Origin: Patiria pectinifera
Lineage: Eukaryota; Echinodermata; Asteroidea; Valvatida; Asterinidae
Reading direction: 5' to 3'
Assembly (NCBI GenBank): GCA_029964075.1
Contig: CM057138.1
Span: 5,574,932 to 5,638,931 of the forward strand
DNA length: 64,000 bases
The position numbers and the translations under genes are program-made. The notes under the pieces are model-generated. The model searched no databases and was not told the origin of the DNA. It was given only the letters and a program-made list of their open reading frames with translations. Positions 1 to 10,972 of this stretch are shown here, piece after piece. The number at the start of each line of letters is the position of its first letter. Within the stretch, counting starts at the first letter, position 1.

Positions 1-2500
1 AGATCGATGAAAGCCGTTGATAATTTTTTTTTTAATGTACATGTATGCATGATTGAGTGATAGCAATGCTGTGACGTCATTGTTATTTTCTTATGAATAA
101 ACATCAAACCAGCTGAATAATCAGGATCCATTGACGTAACGGTGTGCTGCACACAAAAAACACCGCAAGCCGGAAGAAATTATATCTACCGCCACCTATC
201 GCCAAAACATGTCTACATTATTTTGACTGGTGGGACAACAGACATATTATATGTCCATAGGTGGGACAAGACGTGTTGTGCAATGGTTGTACCATGGAGC
301 TATTAACACATAGCTCCATGGTTGTACACACCTGCAGCCAAGTTTTGACTGTGACGCGAAAATAGGTTCCAGGCCAGGCGGTGAGTGAGTGACGTGAATC
401 GTGTCAGAGTTGTTCGTCATAAATGAGCGTCGTTTATTTAATTTGTTCAAAATTGCCAGTGGCAAAGATGGCCTGCAATGCATATGTTTGCGTGCAGCAG
501 CCATTGAATTGATCAGCAGCCTGCTTCAGGTATCCCCAAGCTGTAAAGGCTAAAATGAAGGAGGAACACACTTAGGTTCCACACCTATATATGGGTCTAA
601 ACCCATCCGCCGAGCTCATGAAGAGAAGTCATACCCTCAAAATATTCTATATAATAGAGTTCCGAGAGCCACAATCTTGAAGAATTGAAAAGATATGGCA
701 ATGAACCTTTGGCCCGGTCTTAAGGCTTGAATTCTGAACATTTTTGGATGCAATTGGGCTCGAAAGTGGCGCTATTTTGCTAGTTGTGGAGGGATCGTTT
801 TTCAAGATGGCTACTTTTCCACTTTGGGAAAAATAGGAGTCGTCTTTTTTGGGTGAGAATTTCTCGGGAAAAGTCAATGGTCAACCCACCAAAATAGAAA
901 AGAAAATGAAAGATGACATGTTGATCATAATTTTTCTGTGCATTTTACAATAAATACCTTGTGTGAGAGTTCTGAATATTTCTTAAAAGAATTTTAAATC
1001 GTTGGCATTTAGCACTGGTGTCTAGGGGAATTTTAATGCAGGGGTGCTTTTTTTTAGTCTCAACTGTTGCTCTCTCAAGGAGTCTGGCAGGCTTTTTTGT
1101 GCTTACTTAAACAGTGACAAACATGTGATCGCGAAAACCAAGAATAAGGCGCGAGAGAGTGTGATGTTCCGCTGAGCACGGAAAAAATGAGGTCTAAGAC
1201 CGAGAGGGACTGCATATACCACCTGTTGAGAAGGAAGAGCAATCGATGGTGAAGCTGCCAGATGCCGAGCCAAGTACTCGGACGTCCGTAGCTCATCATA
1301 GCGGAGTCATCACAACATCCATTATTCAACCCACTCAAACTCACTCCAGATGCAGTATTTTATAGGATGTCGCGCCAATCCAAAGACACCAAGATGTGCG
1401 GGCGCTGTCCATAGATAAAACACATCCGACATTTTCTGGTTTAAACGTTATATCTAATTGCATTCTCGTTTCCACCATGGATTTCCCCAAACTCTCAATT
1501 TCCAATCCCCGAATTTATATTCCGTAGATGTCTCCAAATTCTATTCCGTAGATGTCTCCCAAAGAAGTCCCTAACTTTGATGGAGGCAACCCTTCCGGAC
1601 TTTGCTCCTTTGAAAATGGCGGCCCATTGTTGTTTCAAGCGTTGTTCCATATCAGTGGTCACTGTTCAACCCCCTAAATACATCTTGGGACTAGAGCACG
1701 ATGTAATCCTCTTACATGTACCTTGACCGCGTTCACCCTCAAAAGGCTGTGTGGTGTTACTGGCGTCATGCTCGTGCCAAGATTGACCAGACTACGTCAT
1801 CATGGCCGCTACTCTGCCAGCAACTCAAACGGACTGGCAGAATTCCTAAGTGCCGAGTGTCCCGAGTTCTCAAGAATTGACGTTAAACTCAGCAGTATTG
1901 TCTACACTCTCATCATACAGCATTCATAAATGGTATGAAGGCCGCACATGTCAAAAACCTTTTTTTTTTCCTCGGTCGGTATCGCGATGTGGCTGTAAGA
2001 GACCGCAATTGCCAGCTGCAGATAGTAACAATTTGTCGAGCTTCATGGATCAAAGAGGAGCGACATTGTTCGCAGCACGCCTGCACAAGGATGGTATGGG
2101 ATGCAATGTACATGACAAAGCCCTGCTACAGCTGCCGTAAGAATGCATCCTATCGTTCTCCGCAACCATGTCATCCACCTGGGTTCGGGAAAACTCTTTT
2201 TGTGATCCAAACCTAGCTTTCTTGGACATGGAAATCATTAATGCCCTCGTGACATCTGGCAAACCTGTACATGTCACTAAAACGACCTTTTGAAACTGTC
2301 TTATGAGCTTGATGCTGAAAAAAACCCAGTTAATATGAAATAGCAATTGGCTGAATAATGCTCATTGGGCTCCGTATTTGTAATTCTGGAATGACTTGGA
2401 GAGGCTTATGGCAGAAGTCTAGAGTCTAAGGACGAGGCACAGGCAGAGTTTCTGAGTGCCAACCAATGGATGGAGGTCCAAAGCACAAGCTGACAATCTG
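1..2500. other. gene-poor stretch, nothing recognised
   Basis: I find no coding exon, RNA gene or well-delimited mobile element here. Reading frames are short on both strands and show no family signature. Isolated features are homopolymer runs and partial internal similarity: the words around 2240-2330 (a stretch with 'ggcaaacctgta' and 'gagcttgatgct') recur at 2530-2590, which suggests a diverged duplicated repeat leading into the retroelement-like fragment that follows. Confidence 0.5.
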
Positions 2501-2549
2501 CTCCTAATGACTTTGCATTCATGGCATCGATGGCAAACCTGTACCCTGA

Positions 2550-2830
2550 AAATGCCTTTTGAACTTGTCTAACGAGCTTGATGCTAGAACAAAACTGATA
2601 CGGGTCAGAGGGAGACTTCTAAGAGCGAATTGTCGGTGGATGAGAGACACCAGGTTGTCATTTAACACCAAACACCCAATTATCCAAAAACTGAGAACTA
2701 TAGGACTGCATCATCCGGTTATTGCTGGGACACGGAGGTCTCCAAAGCCAATTCACAGGCTGCCTAAGACGGTGCAGTCAGGCTTTGGTGTCAAGTATGG
2801 CAGATCTATTTGTAAGTGTTGCTCAACCTG
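2550..2830 (+). mobile_element. possible BEL/Pao-like retrotransposon fragment
   Basis: A plus-strand reading frame from about 2559 contains a stretch (ELDARTKLIRVRGRLLRAN, later KHPII and LHHP) that resembles the linker before the integrase zinc finger of BEL/Pao retrotransposon polyproteins, which typically has a 'LIRVRGRL..A...KHPI' core followed by a His-rich 'LHHPG' segment. The frame runs to 2945 without other recognisable domains; no LTRs, protease or reverse transcriptase were seen. The fragment is short and diverged, so this is a remnant at best. The family call is from memory of the motif and is tentative. Confidence 0.4.
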
Positions 2831-2949
2831 CGAATTGTCAAAACTGCATGAATTCCTGATGACTTATGCGAATTGTTGCAGGTTTCACAACCTGGACTCG
2901 AGTACTGTCTCAAGTCACAGTTTTGACTTGACTCTATTCCTATAGGCAA

Positions 2950-4150
2950 AAGACTAGGACTATTACTGAGCAAATAGCAATCACGGCTTGGAGTTGCCGC
3001 CAATGACTCATGACTCGCAAGTCACATATTTTTACCTGAACAATTACCCCCACCCCCCTATAAATATGGGGACCAGTAGCTAGTTCTGTAATGGCCATTG
3101 ACTGGATCACCCCTGCAAGTGCACACTATTATTGTGTTTTTTTTTCATGTTTGCAGCTTTGCCCATAGATGTCAGTTGAGCACATCTATACACAAAATCG
3201 CCAGTGTCTCCACGAAGGCACCTCTCAATCACTTCAACTGCATAGGTTTCAAATACTGCAAAGTAGTGCCACTCTCCTAATTCGCCAGCAGCACTTTCTA
3301 ATTGAGCGAAAATCGAAGCTCATCCCCACACAAATTGCACACTATTGGTAGCCTTGTTGCTATTTTGCAATAGGGCGGTTCTGGGCCAACATCATTGTTA
3401 TTGTGTATTCGGGGGGGGGGGGATCATATCTCTTGAGGCAAGTCCTGCATATAATTTGCCTTCATTAGGAGGAAATCTCCCAATGTTTCAGGATTCCTTG
3501 CCCGCTATGTGTAACGTGTACCTGTCCCTATTCGAAGTCCAAAGACAATGGAGAGAACAGGAAATTCATAGACTGGTTCCTTGTCCCTCCATTGTCTTAA
3601 ACAATCAATCGAGCTACAAAAGTTCTCAATTCGGTTGACTTAGATACATGTGATATACATGTACATGCAACTGTCAAAGTCAAACCGAACTGGGAGTTTG
3701 AATATTGTACTTGATTAAACAAAACATGTGCAATGCCATAACGATAGCAGTAAAAATCAATATACCGTTGTTGTATCAATAGGCACTAAAATTTATAGAC
3801 GTAGTAGCTATCGTTAAGGCAGCCGAATGCAATTTTAATTTCAACTGCTATCCTTACGACATTGCAAAAACACTATTGCAATTTACATACAGCTGCCCGT
3901 CCAACCAGAGCACATTGGTATCTCGATTGGTTAACCGTCCACTTACTACACCGAGGGTTGACCTACTACTAGTTCCGGGATGGAATTCATGCAGCGCCTA
4001 TGATGGCATAAATATGATATTTTTATATATGAATTTTTTTATTTAATAGTTTTCTGTACTTTGTTTTTAATCAAATCGTTAACTTGAAGCGATGTAAATT
4101 TCATGTTATTCTTTGTAATCAGTGCCTTTGAATGATTTCTTTTTTGGCAG
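2950..4150. other. intergenic, no gene seen
   Basis: Short frames only. There is a G-run near 3411-3421 and an imperfect hairpin around 3627-3695 with arms resembling 'caattcggttgactt' and 'aagtcaaaccgaactg'. A phrase near 3362-3405 (a 'ttttgcaatagg' word followed by a GG-rich tail) recurs loosely near 35570, marking a dispersed repeat. Confidence 0.4.
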
Positions 4151-4160
4151 TGGATATTTT

Positions 4161-4670
4161 GCCGGAGACGGCAAACCTTTACTAAACGTTAGCTTGCCGG
4201 ATATGCACTGAACAGGCGCAGTTACTGGGTTTTTTTTTTACTTAGACATTTTCCGGTGACAAATTTTAGTCTGGCTCCATGCTAACATTATCGTTGTAAC
4301 TTGGTATTCACAAGGTAGGAATCAGACAATTTTACAATTTCGGACTTTATTTCCCTTAAAAAAAATCCTCCAGAGCCAGATTCTGAAAAAGAAAATGTAA
4401 TACTCTGAAATAAAATGTTTAAAACATGTTAAAATAATAAAAGAAGAGTATTCTTATATTTTGGGGATGGGGGAAAAAAACCCTCAGAAATGTCGCCAGC
4501 GGGGATCGGGATCGAACCCCAGTCTTCCCGATCCTGAGATCCGTTGCTTCTCCACTAGACCAAGTGTGCTACACAACAGGTGAATTCACCCTATCTTAGA
4601 GAGTACAGCGCCCTCTGTTGATATGGATTGCTGCCGACAAACCTTTAGTAAGCGTTAGCTTGTCGGCATT
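4161..4670 (-). repeat. tRNA-like SINE with paired flanking hairpins
   Basis: On the minus strand, about 4575-4493 reads as a tRNA-like head: an A-box-like TTGGTCTAGTGG and a B-box GGTTCGATCCC at normal tRNA spacing. It is bordered by two similar short stem-loop sequences in the same orientation (stems 4169-4174/4194-4199 and 4633-4640/4660-4667). The tRNA part does not fold into a clean cloverleaf and its end (GCTGGCGACATTT) is shared with the tRNA-like sequence at 47245-47330, so it is a tRNA-derived repeat and not a functional tRNA gene. Confidence 0.55.
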
Positions 4671-5639
4671 ACCTCCGGCAATACACATGTATCCACTATC
4701 TTTTTTTTTAAAGGAAATTAAACAATTCGGTTTATAGTCTGGTTCCAATAGCCAAAGATCATGACATTGAATACTACTATTACTAGTATACATGTAGGTC
4801 AGGGATTCAGACGGTCGACTGCCGTATTAAACAATAGCCACTGCAAATTCTAAAAAAAAGTTAACATTTCAGCATATTTTGTTTAAAATAGGGCCTACAT
4901 GCACTATGAATATGAAAGCTGAGGGCAGGCTAACAATACATGCATAGTTAAAAGCAACAGTTAGTCTTATTTTTTTCTTACCTTTCGCCAAATTCGTGTT
5001 CTTGGCCGGACGTTCGTGATTTCGGACACGTCGGATGATCGGCATGCATTGCATTGTGATCGTGGTGATCGGGCGCAGATCGAACAGTGGGCCTGGGACC
5101 AACCCGAACTTTCAAACGGCGTCCAAAAGCAGGGTGTTTCTCCTCCATTCCATGGGTCTGACACTCTTCTCCACGTGAAGGTAGCCAAGCTGACAGTGAC
5201 ACGTACATGACGTATTTCTTGAAACTGAAACTGTATGTAAAAAAAGCGAAAAATTAAATTCCCCGCTGGTTTATTTGTCCATGCCTTGAGAAAGCAACTT
5301 TGGTCAAACTTCCAGAGTCTCTCCAATATTATTAGTACTGTCCCAATTTCATGGGACCTGACTAAATAGTCAGAATCCAAAAGGGATTCCCTTTCACGTG
5401 GGCTAACAGTAAGCAATAACACTGGACATAAGACATGGGGTCAATTGTGTGTAGAATCCATGGGTTGTAAGGATGTCGAGCAGCAACAAAAATATAGTCT
5501 TGTTTCAAGACGCGATACCTGGATGATCAGACGGGACCGCCTCGCGTACTTTTGGACCTACAATGTAGGTCGCCGTAGAAAAGACGGGTTGTTTTTGTAT
5601 GTTGTAGCCCTGCTTCGCAGCATTCGAACGACCCAGAGT

Positions 5640-6252
5640 TTGTCTTCAGTTTATAAGATGGAATTTTTGCGTCGGGGTGATGTAAATCAAATAAGGTTTT
5701 GCCCTCCACCGACGTATATACATGTACACTGTATACTCAGTGTGTTACCTCCCGAGTGAAAGTTGGAAAAATCACTCGGGTGGGACTCGAACCCACGACC
5801 TCCTGCTTTCTAGTGCAGATGTCTTACCACTGGACCACCGAGCTAACGGGATCGGTTGGCTGGTTCGAATCTGATGTACATAGTAGCGGGTACCGCATTA
5901 ACTATTCATAAGATGGAACTTTCATTCGGGAGGTAACACACTGAGTATACAGTGTATATACGTCGGTGGAGGGCAAAACCTAATTTGATTTACACCACCC
6001 CGACGCAAAAAAATCCATCTTATGAATAGTTAATGCGGTACCCGCTGCTATGTACATCAGATTCGAACCAGCCAACCGATCCCGTTAGCTCGGTGGTCCA
6101 GTGGTAAGACATCTGCACTAGAAAGCAGGAGGTCATGGGTTCGAGTCCCACCCGAGTGATTTTTTCTAACTTTCACTCTGGAGGTAACACACTGAGTATA
6201 CAGTGTATATACGTCGGTGGAGGGCAAAACCTAATTTGATTGTCTTCAGTTT
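5640..6252. repeat. inverted pair of tRNA-derived SINEs with target duplication
   Basis: Two copies of one tRNA-derived element lie head to head. The minus copy has its tRNA-like head at about 5848-5775 and its tail running to about 5653. The plus copy has its head at about 6085-6160 and its tail to 6239. Both heads carry the A box GGTGGTCCAGTGG and the B box GGGTTCGAGTCCC, then a shared body with 'acactgagtatacagtgtat'. A third, headless tail segment (about 5915-6010) lies between them. The 13-mer ttgtcttcagttt occurs at both outer edges (5640-5652 and 6240-6252), as expected for a target-site duplication around the whole composite. Confidence 0.7.
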
Positions 6253-6859
6253 CTCATATACATATACATGTAAAGGTATCTCTTGACAGCCATATAGAAA
6301 GCCAACCTGCCCTGCTATTCTGCACCGAAACGAAACTAGCGGGACTCATCAGTTACTGCATCTGGCATTTTCTCTAAAAGTCTTAATGAAGACTTGTGTG
6401 TTTTGCATATTAGCCCTGCCTATCAGCTTTCGATCCGACGTAGAGTGTGCTGACAATTCCTATTTTAGGGCACCTTTTGACCGATATTATTTTGTTCTTA
6501 GGATTAGGACAAGTTGCATGATATGCACAAATAGGACCAGTGAACACCCCTTACTGTGTATGTGGTAGCTTTTGTTTTGGGTACATGATGAAAAATGAGT
6601 ACTTTTGTTTAATTGGCATTTTCTCCTGAAGTCGGTACCACAATCAGTGATTCAGACAGGATCGCAGAATCTAACGGCAATTGTGCGGCTGCCTTCAAGC
6701 CTATCCTGGAATTATAGGCAATCATCTTAACTGGCGTTCAATGAAATCTCTCTTCGGAATTGTTTTCCGCGGCATTGCGATCCATTCCATATACGGCTAA
6801 TTAAGCGGATGTATAACCGACTGCTTGGACATTCAAAGAGGCGCTGAAACGAAACTAAT

Positions 6860-7075
6860 CAAGAAATCATGCAGACAGTAGGCAGAAGGCGCCGGCGCTT
6901 GTCTAATGTTGTGCCATTAGGGCAGGAGAAGAGGCAGACGAGGAAATTGCGAGTAGCAGTCCCACCCCTGTGTCAGCCCCCTCTCCCTTCGTCTGCACTA
7001 ACTGCGACAGAGACTGCCATGCAAGAATTGAACTGCTCAGCCACAGCCGCCGCTGCAACAAAGACGACAACCCTC
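6860..7075 (+). mobile_element. possible 3' end of a non-LTR retrotransposon ORF
   Basis: In one plus-strand frame, 6988-7062 reads FVCTNCDRDCHARIELLSH followed by SRRC. This resembles the C2H2-like motif (C-x2-C-R-x-C-x3-I-x-L-x-S-H-x3-C) that ends many non-LTR retrotransposon ORF2 proteins after a basic, Lys/Arg/Glu-rich segment. The preceding bases 6860-6985 translate in nearby frames to Arg/Lys/Glu-rich sequence that fits this, but the frame is broken and no reverse transcriptase is present. A single degenerate host zinc finger is the alternative. Confidence 0.4.
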
Positions 7076-7214
7076 CAGGTGCAGTCCATCGTCAGTATAT
7101 CTAAGATACTGACAGACGGATGCCTACTAGAGGGCGCACTTTGCGCGATCCACTATCGATCACCAGCACCAGCGTCTTGGGCCAAGACTACTTGTCAGTA
7201 CGCGCGCACGTAAC

Positions 7215-7288
7215 ATCGCGCACTGACACGATCTGTTCTCAGAATTGCAGTGCAATTTGAACCAGAAATTTTACTTTTCTTCTGAAAT
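7215..7288 (+). promoter_or_regulatory. unit 1 ZNF first exon (non-coding) and donor
   Basis: The stretch before the donor at 7289-7290 (ctgaaat|gtaagttaatct) aligns with the equivalent places upstream of the other two zinc-finger genes (donors at 14279 and 23370): 'ttgaac..gacatt..cttttcttctga' then gtaagttaa, and the intron start (…aagtacca…, …ggtggta…ggcactttcgag) also aligns. I read it as the 5'UTR exon of the zinc-finger gene at 10.9-12.4 kb. Unlike the other two copies it lacks the ATGGCG upstream ORF. The transcription start is not determined. Confidence 0.5.
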
Positions 7289-7470
7289 GTAAGTTAATCT
7301 AAGTACCATCATCTTGTTAATCGATGTCTAGCAGGTGCTAAGGTGGTACATCTGGCACTTTCGAGTCCGTTTTGAGGGTAAATTGGCTGGACTTACCGCA
7401 GCCCTAGACCCGTAGACGAGGCTATGTTTCGATCGACAAAGCCACGGTTTTAGTGACAGAGTGACCGTTC

Positions 7471-8464
7471 TAGCTATTGTGCCCATTCTTGAAAATCACG
7501 CATTCTCGAAAATGGGCAGGCACATTCTCGAGAATGTGCAACTGGATCCTTGCTCAATCTTGGCAAAAAATAACTCTTCCAGATTGAGCGCACATTCTTG
7601 AGAATGCGCGACAAGATAACGGTCTTGTCGATGCCGAGCACCGGCTGCGCTTGGCAAGTCTAGCTGCATCCTCGTTCACTGATTCTTAATAATTATACTG
7701 TTGCAACACAAGGCGCTGAAATGTAGAGTATATGAAAAGTATACGCGTATTGGGGGAGGGGACCAGGGGAAAAAATAAGAAGAAAGAATTCAGATTTTTG
7801 GGATAATAAAAGAGGGGGGGGGGACGTAAGAATGAAGAATGTGAAGAATGAGAATGAATGCTGCGACATCCCATAGTGCTAATGCTATTTCCCATTTAAA
7901 TTGCCACCAATTTATTGTTCACACCCCACCATAACGTCGCAGAACTGGATTCTATCTAGTCAAAAGAGCAATTTTGGCAGCTTCTGGACATCGTTTTTTT
8001 TTTTTTCGTGGCACGCATATGATACATACAGGGACTTGTACTTGTCTAGCCTAAACAAAGCACTTCCCAGACTAGTTCCCAGTCCTCCGTTATTACAAAA
8101 CTCCTCATAAGTAGGCAGGAAAAAGCAATAATAACAGGTTTAATTTGATTCAAATTATCGTAGTTATACGAGTACAGAAGCATGGAACATTTTCTTTCCT
8201 CTTTATATGAATTGTTTCCCTTTTAACCGCTATACAATTCATTTAACATAATTATGTCGTGCAATGTTTGTTAAGATTGGGCAAAATTAATAAATTGTGC
8301 ACGTGGTATTCCCACCCAATTTTAAGAATGAGCACGCATTTTCAAGAATGAGCGCTCATTTTCAAGAATGAGCGCTCATTTTCAAGAATGGGCGCTCATT
8401 CTTAAGAATGCGCGCTCATTTTCGAGAATGCGTGATTTTCAAGAATGGGCACAACATAGCTGAA
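7471..8464. mobile_element. TIR element built of palindromic 20-bp repeats
   Basis: The left end (7476-7612) and right end (8320-8460) are inverted copies: 'tgtgcccattcttgaaaatc' at 7478 matches the reverse complement of the sequence just before 8455. Both ends are made of iterated units around CATTCTTGAAAATG and GAGCGCTC. The right end holds about five tandem copies of a 20-21 bp unit (aagaatgagcgctcattttc), which is itself close to palindromic. The interior (7613-8290) shows no transposase. This looks like a non-autonomous transposon with satellite-like terminal repeats inside the first intron of ZNF unit 1. Confidence 0.6.
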
Positions 8465-9049
8465 TTTCGGCTAAATTTGACAGAATATTTGCCTTCTAAA
8501 ATGAGTTGCACAGAAAAATTCAGCAGAATATTTTTTTCAACAGAATTATGTAGATTATTATGTTTATGAAGAAAAAAAAGATGAGAGAAATATGTACCAC
8601 GTTCGGTTTGAAAAAGAATTTTGACACTATTAATAGTATTACGGTCATCCTGCCATGTAAGATGGGTAGCCGGGTAATATACCCTCTGGCGGGACTCCTT
8701 TCATTGCATGGGAAACTCGGGGTACCAGAGGGAAGGCGTGTCATTGAGTTTCTGATCATTTGAATACGTTCGCTGTGCCGTATTTTTCATTACATTTCTT
8801 GGTAATGACAGATTCAACACTCGCGTATATTTACAGAAAGCCTATACGTATTAACCTATAGGGTGGAAAGCGCTCCTATGATGCCCGATAACGTACCGAG
8901 AGACGTGTATCTTTACAACCTTTGGTTGTCCCGTCTGTAATAATTTACCCCTTTGTTATGTTTTTGTCCCCTATGTCACATTGTTTGGTTAATTTTGTTG
9001 AGTTATAAAAAAGTGAACAGTCCTGGTTTAACGTTTGTAGACTAGCTCT

Positions 9050-9480
9050 TCTGGTTTTTAATGTATCAGGTGCAGATCCAGAAAGGGGGTGGGGTTTCGG
9101 TGGTTAACCCCCCCCCCCCAGCTGTCAATTTTTTTCCATAGGAATTCATGAAATACAAATGCGAACCCCCCCCCCAAAAAAAGTGGCTAGTAATAATGTC
9201 CGCCTTGCACAAAATACGTACAGAGCCCGCTTGGTTAGGGGGTATATATATGTACATTACTCTGTGATATAGTGGTAACAATCGTAGGAGTTGAACAGCG
9301 CCCCCCCATGGAAAGTATGGTACGAAACCCCCCCCCCCCCCCCCATTTCTGTGGGGAACAGATAGCTTTTTCCAATGAAAGTCGTTTTCAATGTATGAGG
9401 TGTTGCAACATATGGTATAAGTGAATGCCATATGTGGCTTAGGAAGTAAAACATTGCCCATCAGACAACCCACAACCAAT
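9050..9480. repeat. low-complexity C-rich intron sequence
   Basis: Four C-rich homopolymer runs (about 9110-9119, 9167-9175, 9301-9307 and 9329-9344) lie in ordinary AT-rich sequence. No gene is visible. The run lengths are likely to be polymorphic and error-prone. Confidence 0.6.
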
Positions 9481-9832
9481 CAGAATCTACCAACACAAGC
9501 ACTCCCAATCCCGACACAGCCTACTTAAGGAGCAGCATCTCCAACTCTCCCCCAGACTCCTGACAATGACTGGAGCAGGCTAGTTGAAACGTTGAGACCA
9601 AAGACAATTTCTTTTGGACCTTCAAAGGCAGTACTGTTCTTATATCAGAACTAAAACTGCTAAAGCAAGTCGATAATAAGCAGGACAGGTTCTTTTCAGA
9701 AGTTTATATCTACTGAGCAGTAGTTATTACCACATGGTGTTACCGCAAACCAAGACAATACCGATACTCCACCACGCAAAGCCTAAACTCTTAGAATTTT
9801 GTTTGTGTTTTAACACATTCTGCAGGTGGCGA

Positions 9833-9960
9833 CACTGACAGCGAAATCCTGTCCAAGCCTGTGTGATATCTGATGATTGTGAATCAAGTTAGAAGACCTC
9901 AAGAAGGTAACCTCCAGCCTATGTGATGATTATTGTAGGCAGGCAGTAATACTAATGGTT
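9833..9960 (+). repeat. extra diverged copy of the ZNF 5'UTR exon
   Basis: The sequence after 'acattctgcag' at about 9832 (gtggcgacactgacagcgaa…tgtgatgattattgtaggc) is a diverged match to the conserved exon segment starting at 10461, 15345 and 26412. It could be an additional spliced non-coding exon (ending at …caagaag|gtaacc near 9906) or an old partial duplication. Confidence 0.35.
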
Positions 9961-10460
9961 GCCTTATATAGGAATGCATTCCAGTCATCCGTCTCACCCT
10001 GACCATAATATCTACATGTTCAAAAAACATTGAACCTGCACCTGTGCAATTTCAATTGAGGCCTTAATTGTGAACTTTGCTACAAGCTTGTAGAAGTTTG
10101 CAGGATCTCAGCTTTATAAGCCCTTAAATCACATCACATCCTTCCACATTCCAAAAGGCAACTGCTTCACCTTTTTCGATTTGTCTTCGCAACTCACGTG
10201 TAAGGGTATGCAGTAGATGTGAGAAAAAGCAAATCACTTTCTGAACCGTCATTTTTTGATGCAAAAGTTAGAAGAGGTCAAAGCTTCTTTGTTGGACTGG
10301 TCTCAAAACCTGTATACAGTACCAATGACCAAGTAGTCACTAAACAAATCCGACATCCTTGTAGATGAAATTCTTCTCTTAAAGTGTAGAAATGCAGTAT
10401 TATTTTGCTTATGGAGGAAATGAATTAATGTATTTCATTTATCCCCCCTGAATTTTAGAG

Positions 10461-10972
10461 CTTCCCTGCTGAGTGACAACACTGACGTCAAATTGGTTTC
10501 TGCTCTGAAATCTTGTGATCAGAAGGAATCACCCCCAGACATTTGGAAGATCAACATCCAGCCAGTGTGATGATTCTCTCATAATCTGGGGCATGCTGTA
10601 AATACTGAACTACTGTTGTCCATCAAGATAAGAGATTCATAGCATTGGACACAAAAAGTGAAAGCAATTTCTCTGTAAAAAAACCATTGTCATCCAGCTT
10701 TAACCTGAAGTGCTACAAGGGTGTTGACACATCTGAGACACTGTTTCCTCACGAGACCTGTGGTACAGCTGTTCTGAGCAAGGGAATCTGTGCGCCCATG
10801 CTTGTGAGTGAAGCCTGTAGTCAAGCTTTTTACTTCTGAAGGTACACATACAGCACAGGGCACATACGGTACATGCTACGGGAGCATTCTGAATAGAAAG
10901 GATAGGATTGTAAGACCTCCAGCAACGTCCATTCTAAACAAGGTACACGTAGTCTACACAGATGAGAACAGT
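10461..10972 (+). promoter_or_regulatory. unit 1 ZNF 5'UTR/acceptor exon with degenerate finger
   Basis: A pyrimidine-rich tract ending …gaattttagag precedes a segment highly similar to 15345 onward and 26412 onward, so all three genes share this acceptor. The exon contains several stops upstream of the finger frame, so it is leader sequence. Around 10735-10850 it holds a relic zinc finger (FPHETCGTA…EACSQAF) split between frames, showing that the ancestral finger array began further upstream. Confidence 0.5.

Noticed and set aside
4493..4575. Possible functional tRNA gene (also at 5775-5848, 6085-6160, 40140-40222, 47245-47330)
   Set aside because: A and B boxes are present, but cloverleaf pairing is poor and the sequences continue into repeat bodies or tails shared between copies, so they are tRNA-derived SINEs.
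10808..10972. N-terminal extension of the unit 1 zinc-finger frame
   Set aside because: The frame is open but contains no ATG before 10973, and its first part (…KPVVKLFTSEG) is an out-of-frame relic finger. I treat it as leader sequence.
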